Below are positions 1 through 5,256 of a stretch of 6,212 nucleotides of DNA, one piece after another. Source of the DNA: an uncultured Lachnospiraceae bacterium (GTDB lineage: Bacteria; Bacillota; Clostridia; Lachnospirales; Lachnospiraceae); assembly GCA_910586585.1 (NCBI GenBank), contig CAJUKA010000188.1, positions 1-6,212 of the forward strand, given 5' to 3'. Every line of letters starts with the position of its first letter. Positions within the stretch are counted from its first letter, which is position 1. The position numbers and the translations under genes were made by a program. Below the pieces are notes generated by a model. That model worked only from the letters and a program-made list of their open reading frames with translations. It did not search any database and had not been told where the DNA came from.

Positions 1-3
1 TTT

Positions 4-21
4 GTAAAGGTATACCTTAAC
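4..21. promoter_or_regulatory. 18-bp imperfect palindrome upstream of the recombinase gene
   Basis: The core AAGGTATACCTT (7-18) is a perfect 12-bp palindrome. It extends to 4-21 with one mismatched pair (6/19). Its centre is the dinucleotide AT, and it ends 23 bp before the recombinase ATG. Small serine recombinases cut at symmetric sites around a central dinucleotide and often repress themselves from the same site. A crossover half of a res site or an operator is therefore possible, but only one copy is visible because the window starts here. Confidence 0.45.
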
Positions 22-44
22 GAAAGGAAGGAGCGTGTCTGTTT

Positions 45-719
45 ATGGGAGATATCTACGGATATATCAGGGTCTCGGAAAAAAGCCAGAACCCGCAGAG
101 ACAGTGGGACATCATGACGGAGCAGGAGGGAATCCCCCCGAAATACATTTTTGAGGACAGGGCAAGCGGCAGGGATTTTAACCGGAAGGCATACAACGCC
201 CTCGTGGGGACGGAAAACACGGTGCCGCTCCTCCATGCGGGCGACCTGCTGGTGATATACTCGATCGACCGTCTGGGGAGAAATTACACGGAGATTAAGG
301 AGCAGTGGAAACATATTACCCGGACACTCGGGGCGGATATCAAGGTCATCGACATGCCGCTCCTGGATACACGCTCCACAAACGGAAACGACCTCGAGCG
401 GACCTTCATCGCCGACCTCGTCCTGCAGATATTGTCCTACTGTGCACAGAAAGAAAGGGAAAATATCCTGGCCCGGCAGAAGCAGGGAATTGCCTCCATG
501 AAAACCGTCGGCGGAAAAAAAGTCTCCCTTAAAACAGGAAAACCTACCGGCCGCCCTGCCATAGGTTACCCGCAGGACTGGCCGGATGTCTATGCCCGAT
601 GGAAAAATAAGGAGATTACTGCCGTGGAGGCAAGGCAGCTTCTGGGGCTTAAAACAACCACCTTCTATAAACTGGCCCGTCAGTACGAAACGGACCAACC
701 GCCTGCCGACTCCATGTAA
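45..719 (+). CDS. Small serine recombinase (resolvase/invertase family)
   Basis: This is a 224-residue site-specific recombinase that should cut and rejoin DNA through a covalent phosphoserine link. The catalytic domain opens with YGYIRVS, giving Arg9 and the nucleophile Ser11. The conserved block DRLGRN (75-80) supplies Arg76 and Arg79. The long E-helix follows with QKERENILARQ (135-145). After a GRP linker (169-171), residues about 180-213 form the helix-turn-helix DNA-binding tail. Length and domain order fit a complete resolvase/invertase and not a large serine integrase. The start is supported by AAGGAG at 28-33, 11 bp upstream of the ATG. The gene stands alone on the plus strand and ends in a strong terminator. 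It probably resolves multimers or cointegrates, or inverts a segment, of the mobile element that carries it. The family is clear; the target site is inferred only. Confidence 0.93.
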   Translation: MGDIYGYIRVSEKSQNPQRQWDIMTEQEGIPPKYIFEDRASGRDFNRKAYNALVGTENTVPLLHAGDLLVIYSIDRLGRNYTEIKEQWKHITRTLGADIKVIDMPLLDTRSTNGNDLERTFIADLVLQILSYCAQKERENILARQKQGIASMKTVGGKKVSLKTGKPTGRPAIGYPQDWPDVYARWKNKEITAVEARQLLGLKTTTFYKLARQYETDQPPADSM

Positions 720-736
720 AATATCATATTTAAGCT

Positions 737-773
737 GCAGGGGAGATTCCTGATAATCCTCCGCTTCCCCTGC
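737..773 (+). repeat. GC-rich inverted repeat before the terminator
   Basis: GCAGGGGA (737-744) pairs with TCCCCTGC (766-773), and GATT/AATC (745-748/755-758) can extend the stem. No T-run follows directly. It lies between the recombinase stop codon and the terminator hairpin, so it may be a 3'-end stabilising stem in the recombinase mRNA. Confidence 0.4.
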
Positions 774-778
774 CGCAG

Positions 779-829
779 AAAATGCCTGTTCCCCGGTGAC
801 ATGATTCCGGGGGACAGGCATTTTTCTTT
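779..829 (+). terminator. Strong rho-independent terminator of the recombinase gene
   Basis: Arms 779-796 and 807-824 form an 18-bp stem with a single G-T wobble (790/813) around a 10-nt loop. The stem is G/C-rich near the loop (CCCCGG/CCGGGG) and is followed by T-rich sequence to 829 (TTTTTCTTT). It starts about 60 bp after the recombinase stop codon and should isolate that gene from what follows. Confidence 0.9.
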
Positions 830-863
830 AACTCCCCCGGCACACGTCTGATAACGAATGCGA

Positions 864-898
864 AAATATTAATTGTCAACATACAATTGTTAATATTT
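864..898. repeat. A/T-rich inverted repeat
   Basis: AAATATTAA (864-872) is the exact reverse complement of TTAATATTT (890-898). Inside, TTGT (873-876) can pair with ACAA (883-886). It lies in gene-poor DNA between the recombinase terminator and the antitoxin-like remnant. It could be the operator of a lost gene or the end of an old insertion. I see no convincing -35/-10 pair in it. Confidence 0.45.
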
Positions 899-943
899 AA
901 CTATTGAAACAGGTTGAATTAATAATAAAAGAAAGCAAAGTGA

Positions 944-1126
944 AATGCTGAATATCTTGCAATGCCAGACGAAAGCCAGGCACAGTTTGAGTGTGGAGAT
1001 ACGATATCATTCAGCATGGAAGAACTGCGGGCAATGGAGTCCGATGACTGGAAGCCTACGCAAAAAGTCTTAGACTTTGAACGCAAACACGGAATCAAAA
1101 GCCCGGGAACAACAGACAATGAATGA
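944..1126 (+). pseudogene. Antitoxin-like C-terminal fragment (probable gene remnant)
   Basis: The plus-strand frame is open from codon 944 to the TGA at 1124-1126. The first ATG is at 962, which would give 54 residues. The opening residues (NAEYLAM, then a Glu/Gln-rich stretch and SMEELRAME at 18-26 of the ATG version) resemble the C-terminal half of short antitoxins that wrap a RelE/ParE-type toxin. This is from memory of the family's look; I could not align it. There is no DNA-binding N-terminus in any frame upstream, where an in-frame TGA lies at 941. There is no convincing ribosome site and no toxin gene after it. The remnant ends about 20 bp before the group II intron-like 3' end, so an insertion or deletion probably destroyed the original locus. 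It could instead be a real 54-residue orphan protein. Confidence 0.4.
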
Positions 1127-1146
1127 TTTCACGTTTACGAAGATTA

Positions 1147-1341
1147 ATCGGGTAGGAGGCTACCCATTAGTTGAATAGCCAACCCCACACACCACTGTAC
1201 GTACCGTTCGGTATACAGCGGTTCAATAGTTTTCACGATACTTTCAGATAATAGTCGGTCATAGAGATATATCCCGGGTTGGCTATTATTTCATTCGTGA
1301 AGGCTACGCTTAACATCTGCTCAATTCATGTGAGCATCTTT
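1147..1341 (-). ncRNA. Probable group II intron 3' fragment (domains V and VI)
   Basis: Read on the minus strand, 1222-1191 folds as an 8-9 bp lower stem (ACCGCTGTA/TACAGTGGT), a two-base CG bulge on the 3' side, a 4-bp upper stem (TACC/GGTA) and a GAAC tetraloop. That is the domain V layout of self-splicing group II introns, including the sequence style ACGTACRGTGGTGTG. A second hairpin follows (GGCTATTC/GGGTAGCC, 1180-1158), where domain VI belongs. Then comes CTCCTACCCGAT, close to common bacterial intron 3' ends, placing the 3' junction near 1147. No maturase/reverse transcriptase reading frame exists upstream, so this is a 5'-truncated remnant. The right limit is uncertain; I end it after the hairpin TGCTCA/TGAGCA (1318-1336). 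The upper stem is shorter than in the lactococcal LtrB intron. Confidence 0.55.
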
Positions 1342-1427
1342 TCCCCCTGTGTTCCAATCTTTTTCTGCCCGTTTCATCTCTCAAATCCACTTAAATTCAC
1401 AATTTCTATGATATCTTAACTGCTTTT

Positions 1428-1466
1428 AGAACCAGAGCAGAACCAGGAGGATATAATAGAACCAGA
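1428..1466. repeat. Three copies of AGAACCAGR
   Basis: AGAACCAGA occurs at 1428-1436 and 1458-1466, and AGAACCAGG at 1439-1447, so the starts are 11 and 19 bp apart. It lies just past the 3' end of the PIN toxin gene, in otherwise featureless DNA. It could be a protein-binding cluster or chance low-complexity sequence. Confidence 0.4.
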
Positions 1467-1501
1467 ACATTTTCAGAGCTTATGACTTTAAATATTACCA
1501 A

Positions 1502-1924
1502 TTATTTATCCTCTCGAACCAATACCAGAAGATCCTGCGGTGTTATTGCTTTTACTTTAGAGCTCCGAAAATCTTCTATATTTCTTGTTACGATGAAATC
1601 AGCAGAAATCTCTTTTGCACATTCATCCTGCAGGCAATCCTCAAAATCTGGAAAATCATCGCGTTCTATAGCAGAACAAACTCTTTCATGGCTTGCACCT
1701 ACCACACGCAGCACCATGCATAATTTTCTCAACATTTTCCTCCTGTCAGTGTCTGAATGGCTTTTTCTTAAAATATAGAAGATATTAGGCAGACTATGAA
1801 ATGCGATAACTCCCTGCACTTTCTCACTTGCACAAAGACTGATGATTTTTCTCGCATCGACGTAAAAGGGCTGCCGCATTGTCAGAAAATCCAATGCAAC
1901 ATTTGTATCAATCAATATAACCAT
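1502..1924 (-). CDS. PIN-domain toxin, VapC-like ribonuclease
   Basis: The 140-residue product is a predicted metal-dependent endoribonuclease toxin of a type II toxin-antitoxin pair. Acidic PIN residues are in the expected places: Asp6 in ILIDTNVALD at the N-terminus, then Asp93, Glu95 and Asp96 in the DFEDCLQ block, and Asp109 before IVTRNIEDF (111-119). Length and order match single-domain PIN toxins, which cleave tRNA or other RNA when the antitoxin is lost. The ATG at 1924 has GGGAG seven bases upstream. That site and the start lie inside the end of the antitoxin gene, with a 17-bp overlap, so translation is probably coupled. The gene ends the minus-strand island and no terminator is visible after it. 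The RNA target cannot be read from sequence. Confidence 0.88.
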   Translation of the reverse strand: MVILIDTNVALDFLTMRQPFYVDARKIISLCASEKVQGVIAFHSLPNIFYILRKSHSDTDRRKMLRKLCMVLRVVGASHERVCSAIERDDFPDFEDCLQDECAKEISADFIVTRNIEDFRSSKVKAITPQDLLVLVREDK

Positions 1925-2222
1925 ACTTTTTCTCCCTCGCTTCCGCCAGTTCCTTATCGTAGTCCAGTTCTTCCGATACCAGAGTCAGCATTTCTTCTAA
2001 TTCTATAAATGCTTTCATTTTAGGTGTCAGCATGCCGTTACCCTCATTCCCCAAACTGCCATCCGACACATCTGAATATCGATTGGAATTGGAATCCAGC
2101 TCTGCTTTTTCTTCTTCCGATCCAGTCCACATAAAGCGCTCTATCATTTCCAGTAAAAACTGTAGATTATCTTCTGACAATCTGTTGACTTTCTGAACTA
2201 CCCGTTCCTGTAATGACATCAT
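1908..2222 (-). CDS. Antitoxin partner of the PIN toxin
   Basis: The product is 104 residues and precedes the PIN toxin with a 17-bp overlap, the usual antitoxin-first order. The N-terminus (residues about 1-30, SLQERVVQKVNRLSEDNLQF) is a helical segment like those of short PIN-partner antitoxins that lack a classical ribbon-helix-helix. The middle (about 35-65) is Ser/Asn/Gly-rich and probably unstructured. The charged tail ending AEAREKKYGYID looks like a toxin-wrapping peptide, and the last codons overlap the toxin start. A good ribosome site, GGAGG at 2237-2233, lies 10 bases before the first of two adjacent ATG codons. The role is inferred mainly from position. Its start is 44 bp after the stop of the 73-residue gene, so it may be read from the same transcript or from its own weak promoter, which I could not identify. 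Confidence 0.78.
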   Translation of the reverse strand: MMSLQERVVQKVNRLSEDNLQFLLEMIERFMWTGSEEEKAELDSNSNRYSDVSDGSLGNEGNGMLTPKMKAFIELEEMLTLVSEELDYDKELAEAREKKYGYID

Positions 2223-2266
2223 ATCAATACCACCTCCATATTCTACTTAATAATTACCGTTTCTGA

Positions 2267-2488
2267 TCATTCCTGATAGTTTTCTTCATAAAAACCATTG
2301 ACATATTCTGTTGCTGTTGCCGTGCATAACCCAAGAGCCTTGGCCAGAACTTCTATCCGCTTTTCTTTCTCAATACCAAGAACCTCAAGAACTGCCAGAC
2401 CGCCTGTCACCTTCCCATTAACAAAGCTCCGCCATTTCTCCAGTTGAAGTACTTCATCAATCTTTTTCCCTATCTCTTCTTTATCCAT
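2267..2488 (-). CDS. 73-residue protein of unknown function
   Basis: I do not recognise a family. The product is short, charged and probably all-helical: a Lys/Glu-rich N-terminus (MDKEEIGKKIDEVL), a middle block WRSFVNGKVTGGLAVLEVLG (about 21-40), then EKRIEVLAKALGLCTATATEYV (about 44-65), which could be a helix-turn-helix-like hairpin. The start at 2488 is chosen because GGAGG (2502-2498) lies nine bases upstream. The frame stays open further up, to an ATG at 2539 and a TTG at 2650, but neither has a ribosome site. The gene sits between the AbiE toxin (133-bp gap) and the PIN antitoxin (44-bp gap), on the same strand as both. It could be an accessory part of either module, an orphan regulator, or a passenger. 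I see no signal peptide or membrane segment. Confidence 0.68.
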   Translation of the reverse strand: MDKEEIGKKIDEVLQLEKWRSFVNGKVTGGLAVLEVLGIEKEKRIEVLAKALGLCTATATEYVNGFYEENYQE

Positions 2489-2537
2489 TTCCTCTGTCCT
2501 CCACGGCGGCTTTCTTTTTTGTTTTGTTACGTCTGAC

Positions 2538-2566
2538 ATGGCAGCAGGAATTCCGCGTCCACATTT
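2538..2566. repeat. 29-bp direct repeat, left copy
   Basis: This copy matches 4286-4314 at 27 of 29 positions, around GGCAGCAGGAATTCCGC; the differences are G/A at 2557 and C/T at 2560. Similarity stops sharply at both edges. It lies between the AbiE toxin stop codon and the 73-residue gene. With the right copy it brackets the whole AbiE pair and its promoter, about 1.7 kb. Confidence 0.85.
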
Positions 2567-2581
2567 GTTAGAAACAATCGG

Positions 2582-2605
2582 GAGATGCAGTATATACTGT
2601 GTCTC
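2582..2605. promoter_or_regulatory. 24-bp near-palindrome after the AbiE toxin gene
   Basis: The core CAGTATATACTG (2588-2599) is a perfect 12-bp palindrome. GAGA and TCTC flank it symmetrically (2582-2585, 2602-2605), with only two mismatched pairs between. In plus-strand RNA those two pairs are G-U wobbles. It ends 17 bp after the toxin stop codon and lies 94 bp before the 73-residue start. It could be an operator for the genes below or a transcript-end stem; no T-run follows on the minus strand. Confidence 0.5.
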
Positions 2606-2621
2606 ACCTCTTTCATCTGTA

Positions 2622-3536
2622 TCATTTTGCAAACAGGTTACTGGCCACAAGAGTCCGCATCTGCCCTATCACATCATCATAAGATACCGCATCTTTCGCA
2701 AAATAATCTGTAATAGCCTGATAATCCTCCCTGTAAAAAGAATTATCGCAAAATTCAGAAATAACTGCCGGTACATCAACTGTCTCATCCGCTGACGGAC
2801 ATATCCGCATCTTTGAACGATGTTCCCGCACTTCCCGTACCAACACAGCAAATTCATCATTAAATTCTATCCGGGGAGTCAGCTTATAAATATCATACAA
2901 ATGGCGGGAATAGCGTTTTGACTTTCCCTGAAGATAATAGTCGCACAGGGCAAAAACTTTATCTATATAGGTCCGTTCCAAAGACTGAAGGTTCATGGAA
3001 AACCTGCCCAGAGAAAACTGTCCCGCCAAATCTGCCCTACCCCTGCCTTCCAGGTAATCTCCAATATAATTGCGGATTTCAACAGTCTGTGTAGGAAAAG
3101 AATAAGAGCCAAGGGCAGTCTCCAGCTTTACATACTGTGGCAGCCTGTCATCCTGAAAGCCAGACACGGATTCATAAGAAAACAGATAGGCATTATAATC
3201 CCTGTCACTCTGGGTTTCTTCCCAGTTAGCTATCGGCATACCCAGTTCCTCACTAATCCCCCTCAAAACAACATTTTTCAATTTCTTTCTCCTGCTCTCC
3301 CCGATATGTTCCTTAAATGTAATATCTATATCCTCAGAAAAACGGTCTATCACATGGAAACCTTTTGACAGGGACGTCCCTCCCTTGAACACACACCTAG
3401 GCAACTGTTCTGAAAACAGTTTCAGGATCAGTGTCACATAGTAATCTTTTTCCACTACGATCGGTGTCCTCCCGCTGCTGTCAGCAGCCTGCCCAACCAT
3501 ATCCTTAAATGTTTCCCTGTCCCTGTGCAGATACAT
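2622..3536 (-). CDS. abiEii: AbiEii-like nucleotidyltransferase toxin
   Basis: The 304-residue product belongs to the AbiEii/AbiGii nucleotidyltransferase toxins of type IV toxin-antitoxin and phage-abortive-infection systems, which act by adding nucleotides to RNA such as tRNA. The nucleotidyltransferase signature is KGGTSLSKG (51-59) followed by EDIDI (68-72), with metal-binding Asp69 and Asp71. KLE (137-139), DKVFAL (192-197) and RHLYDIYKL (211-219) match the later conserved motifs. VEKDYYVTLILK (28-39) is the usual N-terminal block. Full length, with no break seen. The start at 3536 has a G-rich site (GGGGGTAGGG) just upstream and overlaps the antitoxin gene by 32 bp, so translational coupling is likely. 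Its neighbour is the AbiEi-like gene, as in known pairs. The family is firm; the exact substrate is inferred. Confidence 0.93.
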   Translation of the reverse strand: MYLHRDRETFKDMVGQAADSSGRTPIVVEKDYYVTLILKLFSEQLPRCVFKGGTSLSKGFHVIDRFSEDIDITFKEHIGESRRKKLKNVVLRGISEELGMPIANWEETQSDRDYNAYLFSYESVSGFQDDRLPQYVKLETALGSYSFPTQTVEIRNYIGDYLEGRGRADLAGQFSLGRFSMNLQSLERTYIDKVFALCDYYLQGKSKRYSRHLYDIYKLTPRIEFNDEFAVLVREVREHRSKMRICPSADETVDVPAVISEFCDNSFYREDYQAITDYFAKDAVSYDDVIGQMRTLVASNLFAK

Positions 3537-4146
3537 ACCCTACCCCCGTCTCATAAATCGCCTTGTATATTTTCAGCGGATACATTGCAAGAAACCTGTC
3601 TACTGCTGATTTTGTAAGGGCGTGCTCCCTGGCATAACCGCTAAGAATCCGTCCGCAGACCTTCGGTTCCTCTTCTGCACACTTCTCCAAATCCTTCAGG
3701 CAGTCCAGAAACTGCAGGACAGCCACATTTTCATCCGTAACCTCAACAACAGGGCGTCTCAGAATGTACTTCCGGTTTTTTATGGTTAATTCCCGAACCT
3801 GCGCCGGTGCATAATTACTGGTGATTTCTTCCGTAAGCGGCACCTGGGCAGACAGCCCCATACGGTTTGCCAGGGTATATCCCGAATAGTACCCTACCCT
3901 TTTCCCCCGGCGCCTCACATATTTATGGAGCACCACCGTATCCGCCGTCAAAGCCATCTTTTCCCCAAAAATATCTGTTCTGGGAAAATAGTAGATTCCT
4001 GCCTCAAACCTGCACAGGATACCGTCATCTGTAAGCCGCTTTAAGTGATACCGGAGATTTTCTTCCGATAGTCCGGAAATGGAAATATCCCCGGAAAAGA
4101 TTGGTTCCCCGGGTTCGTAATTCCCTTTCAGATATTCATACAGCAT
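3505..4146 (-). CDS. abiEi: AbiEi-like antitoxin and transcriptional regulator
   Basis: The 213-residue product should repress its own promoter and counter the AbiEii toxin; in type IV systems the antitoxin does this without stable binding to the toxin. Residues about 1-58 look like a winged helix, with recognition segment ENLRYHLKRLTDDGILCRFE (29-48) and wing GIYYFPR. The block YYSGYTLANRMGLSAQVP (86-103) is typical of AbiEi/DUF6088-type proteins. The C-terminal half is the part expected to neutralise. I chose the ATG at 4146 because AGGTGA ends five bases upstream. A GTG at 4155 is in frame but overlaps that site. The gene is first in the operon, behind a strong promoter with an inverted repeat, and overlaps the toxin gene by 32 bp. 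Confidence 0.88.
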   Translation of the reverse strand: MLYEYLKGNYEPGEPIFSGDISISGLSEENLRYHLKRLTDDGILCRFEAGIYYFPRTDIFGEKMALTADTVVLHKYVRRRGKRVGYYSGYTLANRMGLSAQVPLTEEITSNYAPAQVRELTIKNRKYILRRPVVEVTDENVAVLQFLDCLKDLEKCAEEEPKVCGRILSGYAREHALTKSAVDRFLAMYPLKIYKAIYETGVGYVSAQGQGNI

Positions 4147-4162
4147 GACGTTCACCTACTTT

Positions 4163-4191
4163 CGATTTGTAAATTATTTTTTTACTTATCG
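4163..4191. promoter_or_regulatory. Inverted-repeat operator candidate for the AbiE operon
   Basis: Arms 4163-4173 and 4181-4191 are 11 bp each, complementary at 9 of 11 positions (CGATNNGTAAA with TTTACNNATCG), around a 7-bp spacer. The repeat begins two bases downstream of the -10 box and spans the likely transcription start and the leader. AbiEi proteins are known to bind inverted repeats at their own promoters. Binding here is inferred. Confidence 0.6.
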
Positions 4192-4193
4192 TT

Positions 4194-4222
4194 AGTATAT
4201 CCAAAAATTGAAATTCAGTCAA
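4194..4222 (-). promoter_or_regulatory. Sigma-A-type promoter of the AbiE operon
   Basis: On the minus strand TTGACT (4222-4217) is followed after exactly 17 bp by TATACT (4199-4194). Transcription should start near 4187, about 40 bases before the AbiEi-like ATG. The interval between the boxes is A/T-rich. It is the best promoter in the window and likely drives genes down to 1502. Confidence 0.85.
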
Positions 4223-4285
4223 TAGAAATAAACGGGAAATTTTGTTCTTATCTTTTTCCTGTTACATATTCTGCAGGTGTTTAAT

Positions 4286-4314
4286 ATGGCAGCAGGAATT
4301 CCGCATCTACATTT
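4286..4314. repeat. 29-bp direct repeat, right copy
   Basis: This is the partner of the copy at 2538-2566 (27/29 identical). It lies between the stop codon of the recombinase-like gene (4330) and the AbiE promoter. On the minus strand both copies read in open frames as similar peptides around GIPAA. That could mean the repeat derives from a coding segment. Confidence 0.85.
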
Positions 4315-4329
4315 CAGGCCTTCAGTCTC

Positions 4330-5214
4330 TCATGTATTGAGTCTTAACGCCTCATCCTCTTTAATTTTCTTATAGGAAATACCCACGGCCCGGCAGATGC
4401 ACCCAAGCTTTTTCTGCAGTCCCATCCCGGTCAGTCTTTTCCAGCCGCTTCCGTCATCCCTCGGAATGGCAAAAACATACCTGACGTCTGCAGGATGCAG
4501 GTTCAGCGCGTTCCTGACAATCTCCGCCCTCCTTCTTACGCGGAACAGCCCCTCATCAAACTGCATGATACTGTCCGCAGTCCTTCTGCCCCAGCAGTCC
4601 TTTTTGGAGAGGTTCACAATCTCCATCAGCGAGATCCCTCCCGTAAACCACAGACCTACCGCCAGCCCCCTTGCGTCGGTGGGATGCAGTTCGGACCAGT
4701 TCATTATTTTTTCCGTCTCCCCGGAAGAATACGGGTTCCCTATGTATGAAATCCTGTGCCTTGAACTGATAAAATCACGGAACCTCTGTCTGTCATGGAC
4801 AAACTCCAGCAGCCCTTTCTCCGCCATTTTGTCAAGTCCCACCTGGAACATCCCCATAAAGAAAACCATTTCATTTTCATCCAGCCCGTACAGCTCCCTG
4901 ACATCCTTTTCGAACTTATTTACTGTTTTTTCCGTAAGTTTGGAAGCATCCATCTTCCCGACCCTGCTGTCCTTAAAACATTTCTTATACACCGACCAGA
5001 ACATATTTCTCATTGCCGTATCCTGTGAAGCCATTTTTGCTGCCATTTCGGAGTCGATAACCCCTGCAAGACACCGCCCCTTCTGCCCGTCCCCTGTGCC
5101 CTTCTGCCTGCCTTCGATCGTCTGCCTGATCCTGGCCTCGTCTTCAAAAGACAGCTGGCCGCTGCCAATCATCTGTATTACCATATCCGCCATTGAAACC
5201 ATGCCTTCTGCCAT
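4330..5214 (-). CDS. Degenerate tyrosine recombinase-like protein
   Basis: The product is 294 residues from the ATG at 5214, which has GGGGGA about six bases upstream; an in-frame ATG at 5259 has no such site and lies in the preceding terminator region. Residues about 90-155 (KLTEKTVNKFEKDVRELYG onward) look like the helical core-binding domain of tyrosine recombinases. HPTDARGLAVGLWFTGGISL and MEIVNL (177-202) match the start of the catalytic domain, where active enzymes read TGLR-S-EI-L. Here Gly-Ile stands in place of the catalytic Arg region. YVF (246-248) fits the strand before box II, but no HxLRH, no G-H/W and no catalytic Tyr can be found before the stop. It may be a DNA-binding relative without strand-transfer activity, or a decayed integrase. 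It is single-gene, preceded by a terminator. Confidence 0.6.
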   Translation of the reverse strand: MAEGMVSMADMVIQMIGSGQLSFEDEARIRQTIEGRQKGTGDGQKGRCLAGVIDSEMAAKMASQDTAMRNMFWSVYKKCFKDSRVGKMDASKLTEKTVNKFEKDVRELYGLDENEMVFFMGMFQVGLDKMAEKGLLEFVHDRQRFRDFISSRHRISYIGNPYSSGETEKIMNWSELHPTDARGLAVGLWFTGGISLMEIVNLSKKDCWGRRTADSIMQFDEGLFRVRRRAEIVRNALNLHPADVRYVFAIPRDDGSGWKRLTGMGLQKKLGCICRAVGISYKKIKEDEALRLNT

Positions 5215-5256
5215 AATAATCCCCCTTTTCCTTTGCAATATGATATTTTCCTGTTG

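Larger units (their letters stand above)
1127..1501. other. Gene-free stretch with intron remnant and short repeats
   Basis: No supported protein gene lies here. It holds the group II intron-like fragment (about 1147-1341), about 85 bp of A/T-rich DNA with no recognisable feature, and a triplicated 9-mer (1428-1466). A plus-strand frame of 20 codons ending at 1481-1483 reads as Glu/Gln/Pro-rich but has no start or ribosome site. I see no terminator for the minus-strand toxin gene that ends at 1502. Confidence 0.5.

Noticed and set aside
919..1119. 66-codon minus-strand open frame
   Set aside because: It is antisense to the antitoxin-like fragment, has no ribosome site and no recognisable pattern.
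1147..1300. Minus-strand protein frame through the intron-like hairpins (…IEPLYTERYVQWC…)
   Set aside because: It is the translation of the structured domain V/VI RNA; it has stops upstream and no start or ribosome site.
2489..2650. N-terminal extension of the 73-residue gene to 2539 or 2650
   Set aside because: The upstream ATG and TTG lack ribosome sites, and the extension crosses the 29-bp repeat and the palindrome, which look non-coding.
4259..4300. Terminator hairpin after the recombinase-like gene
   Set aside because: CATATT/AATATG with outer CCTG/CAGG can pair, but the loop is large and no T-run follows on either strand.
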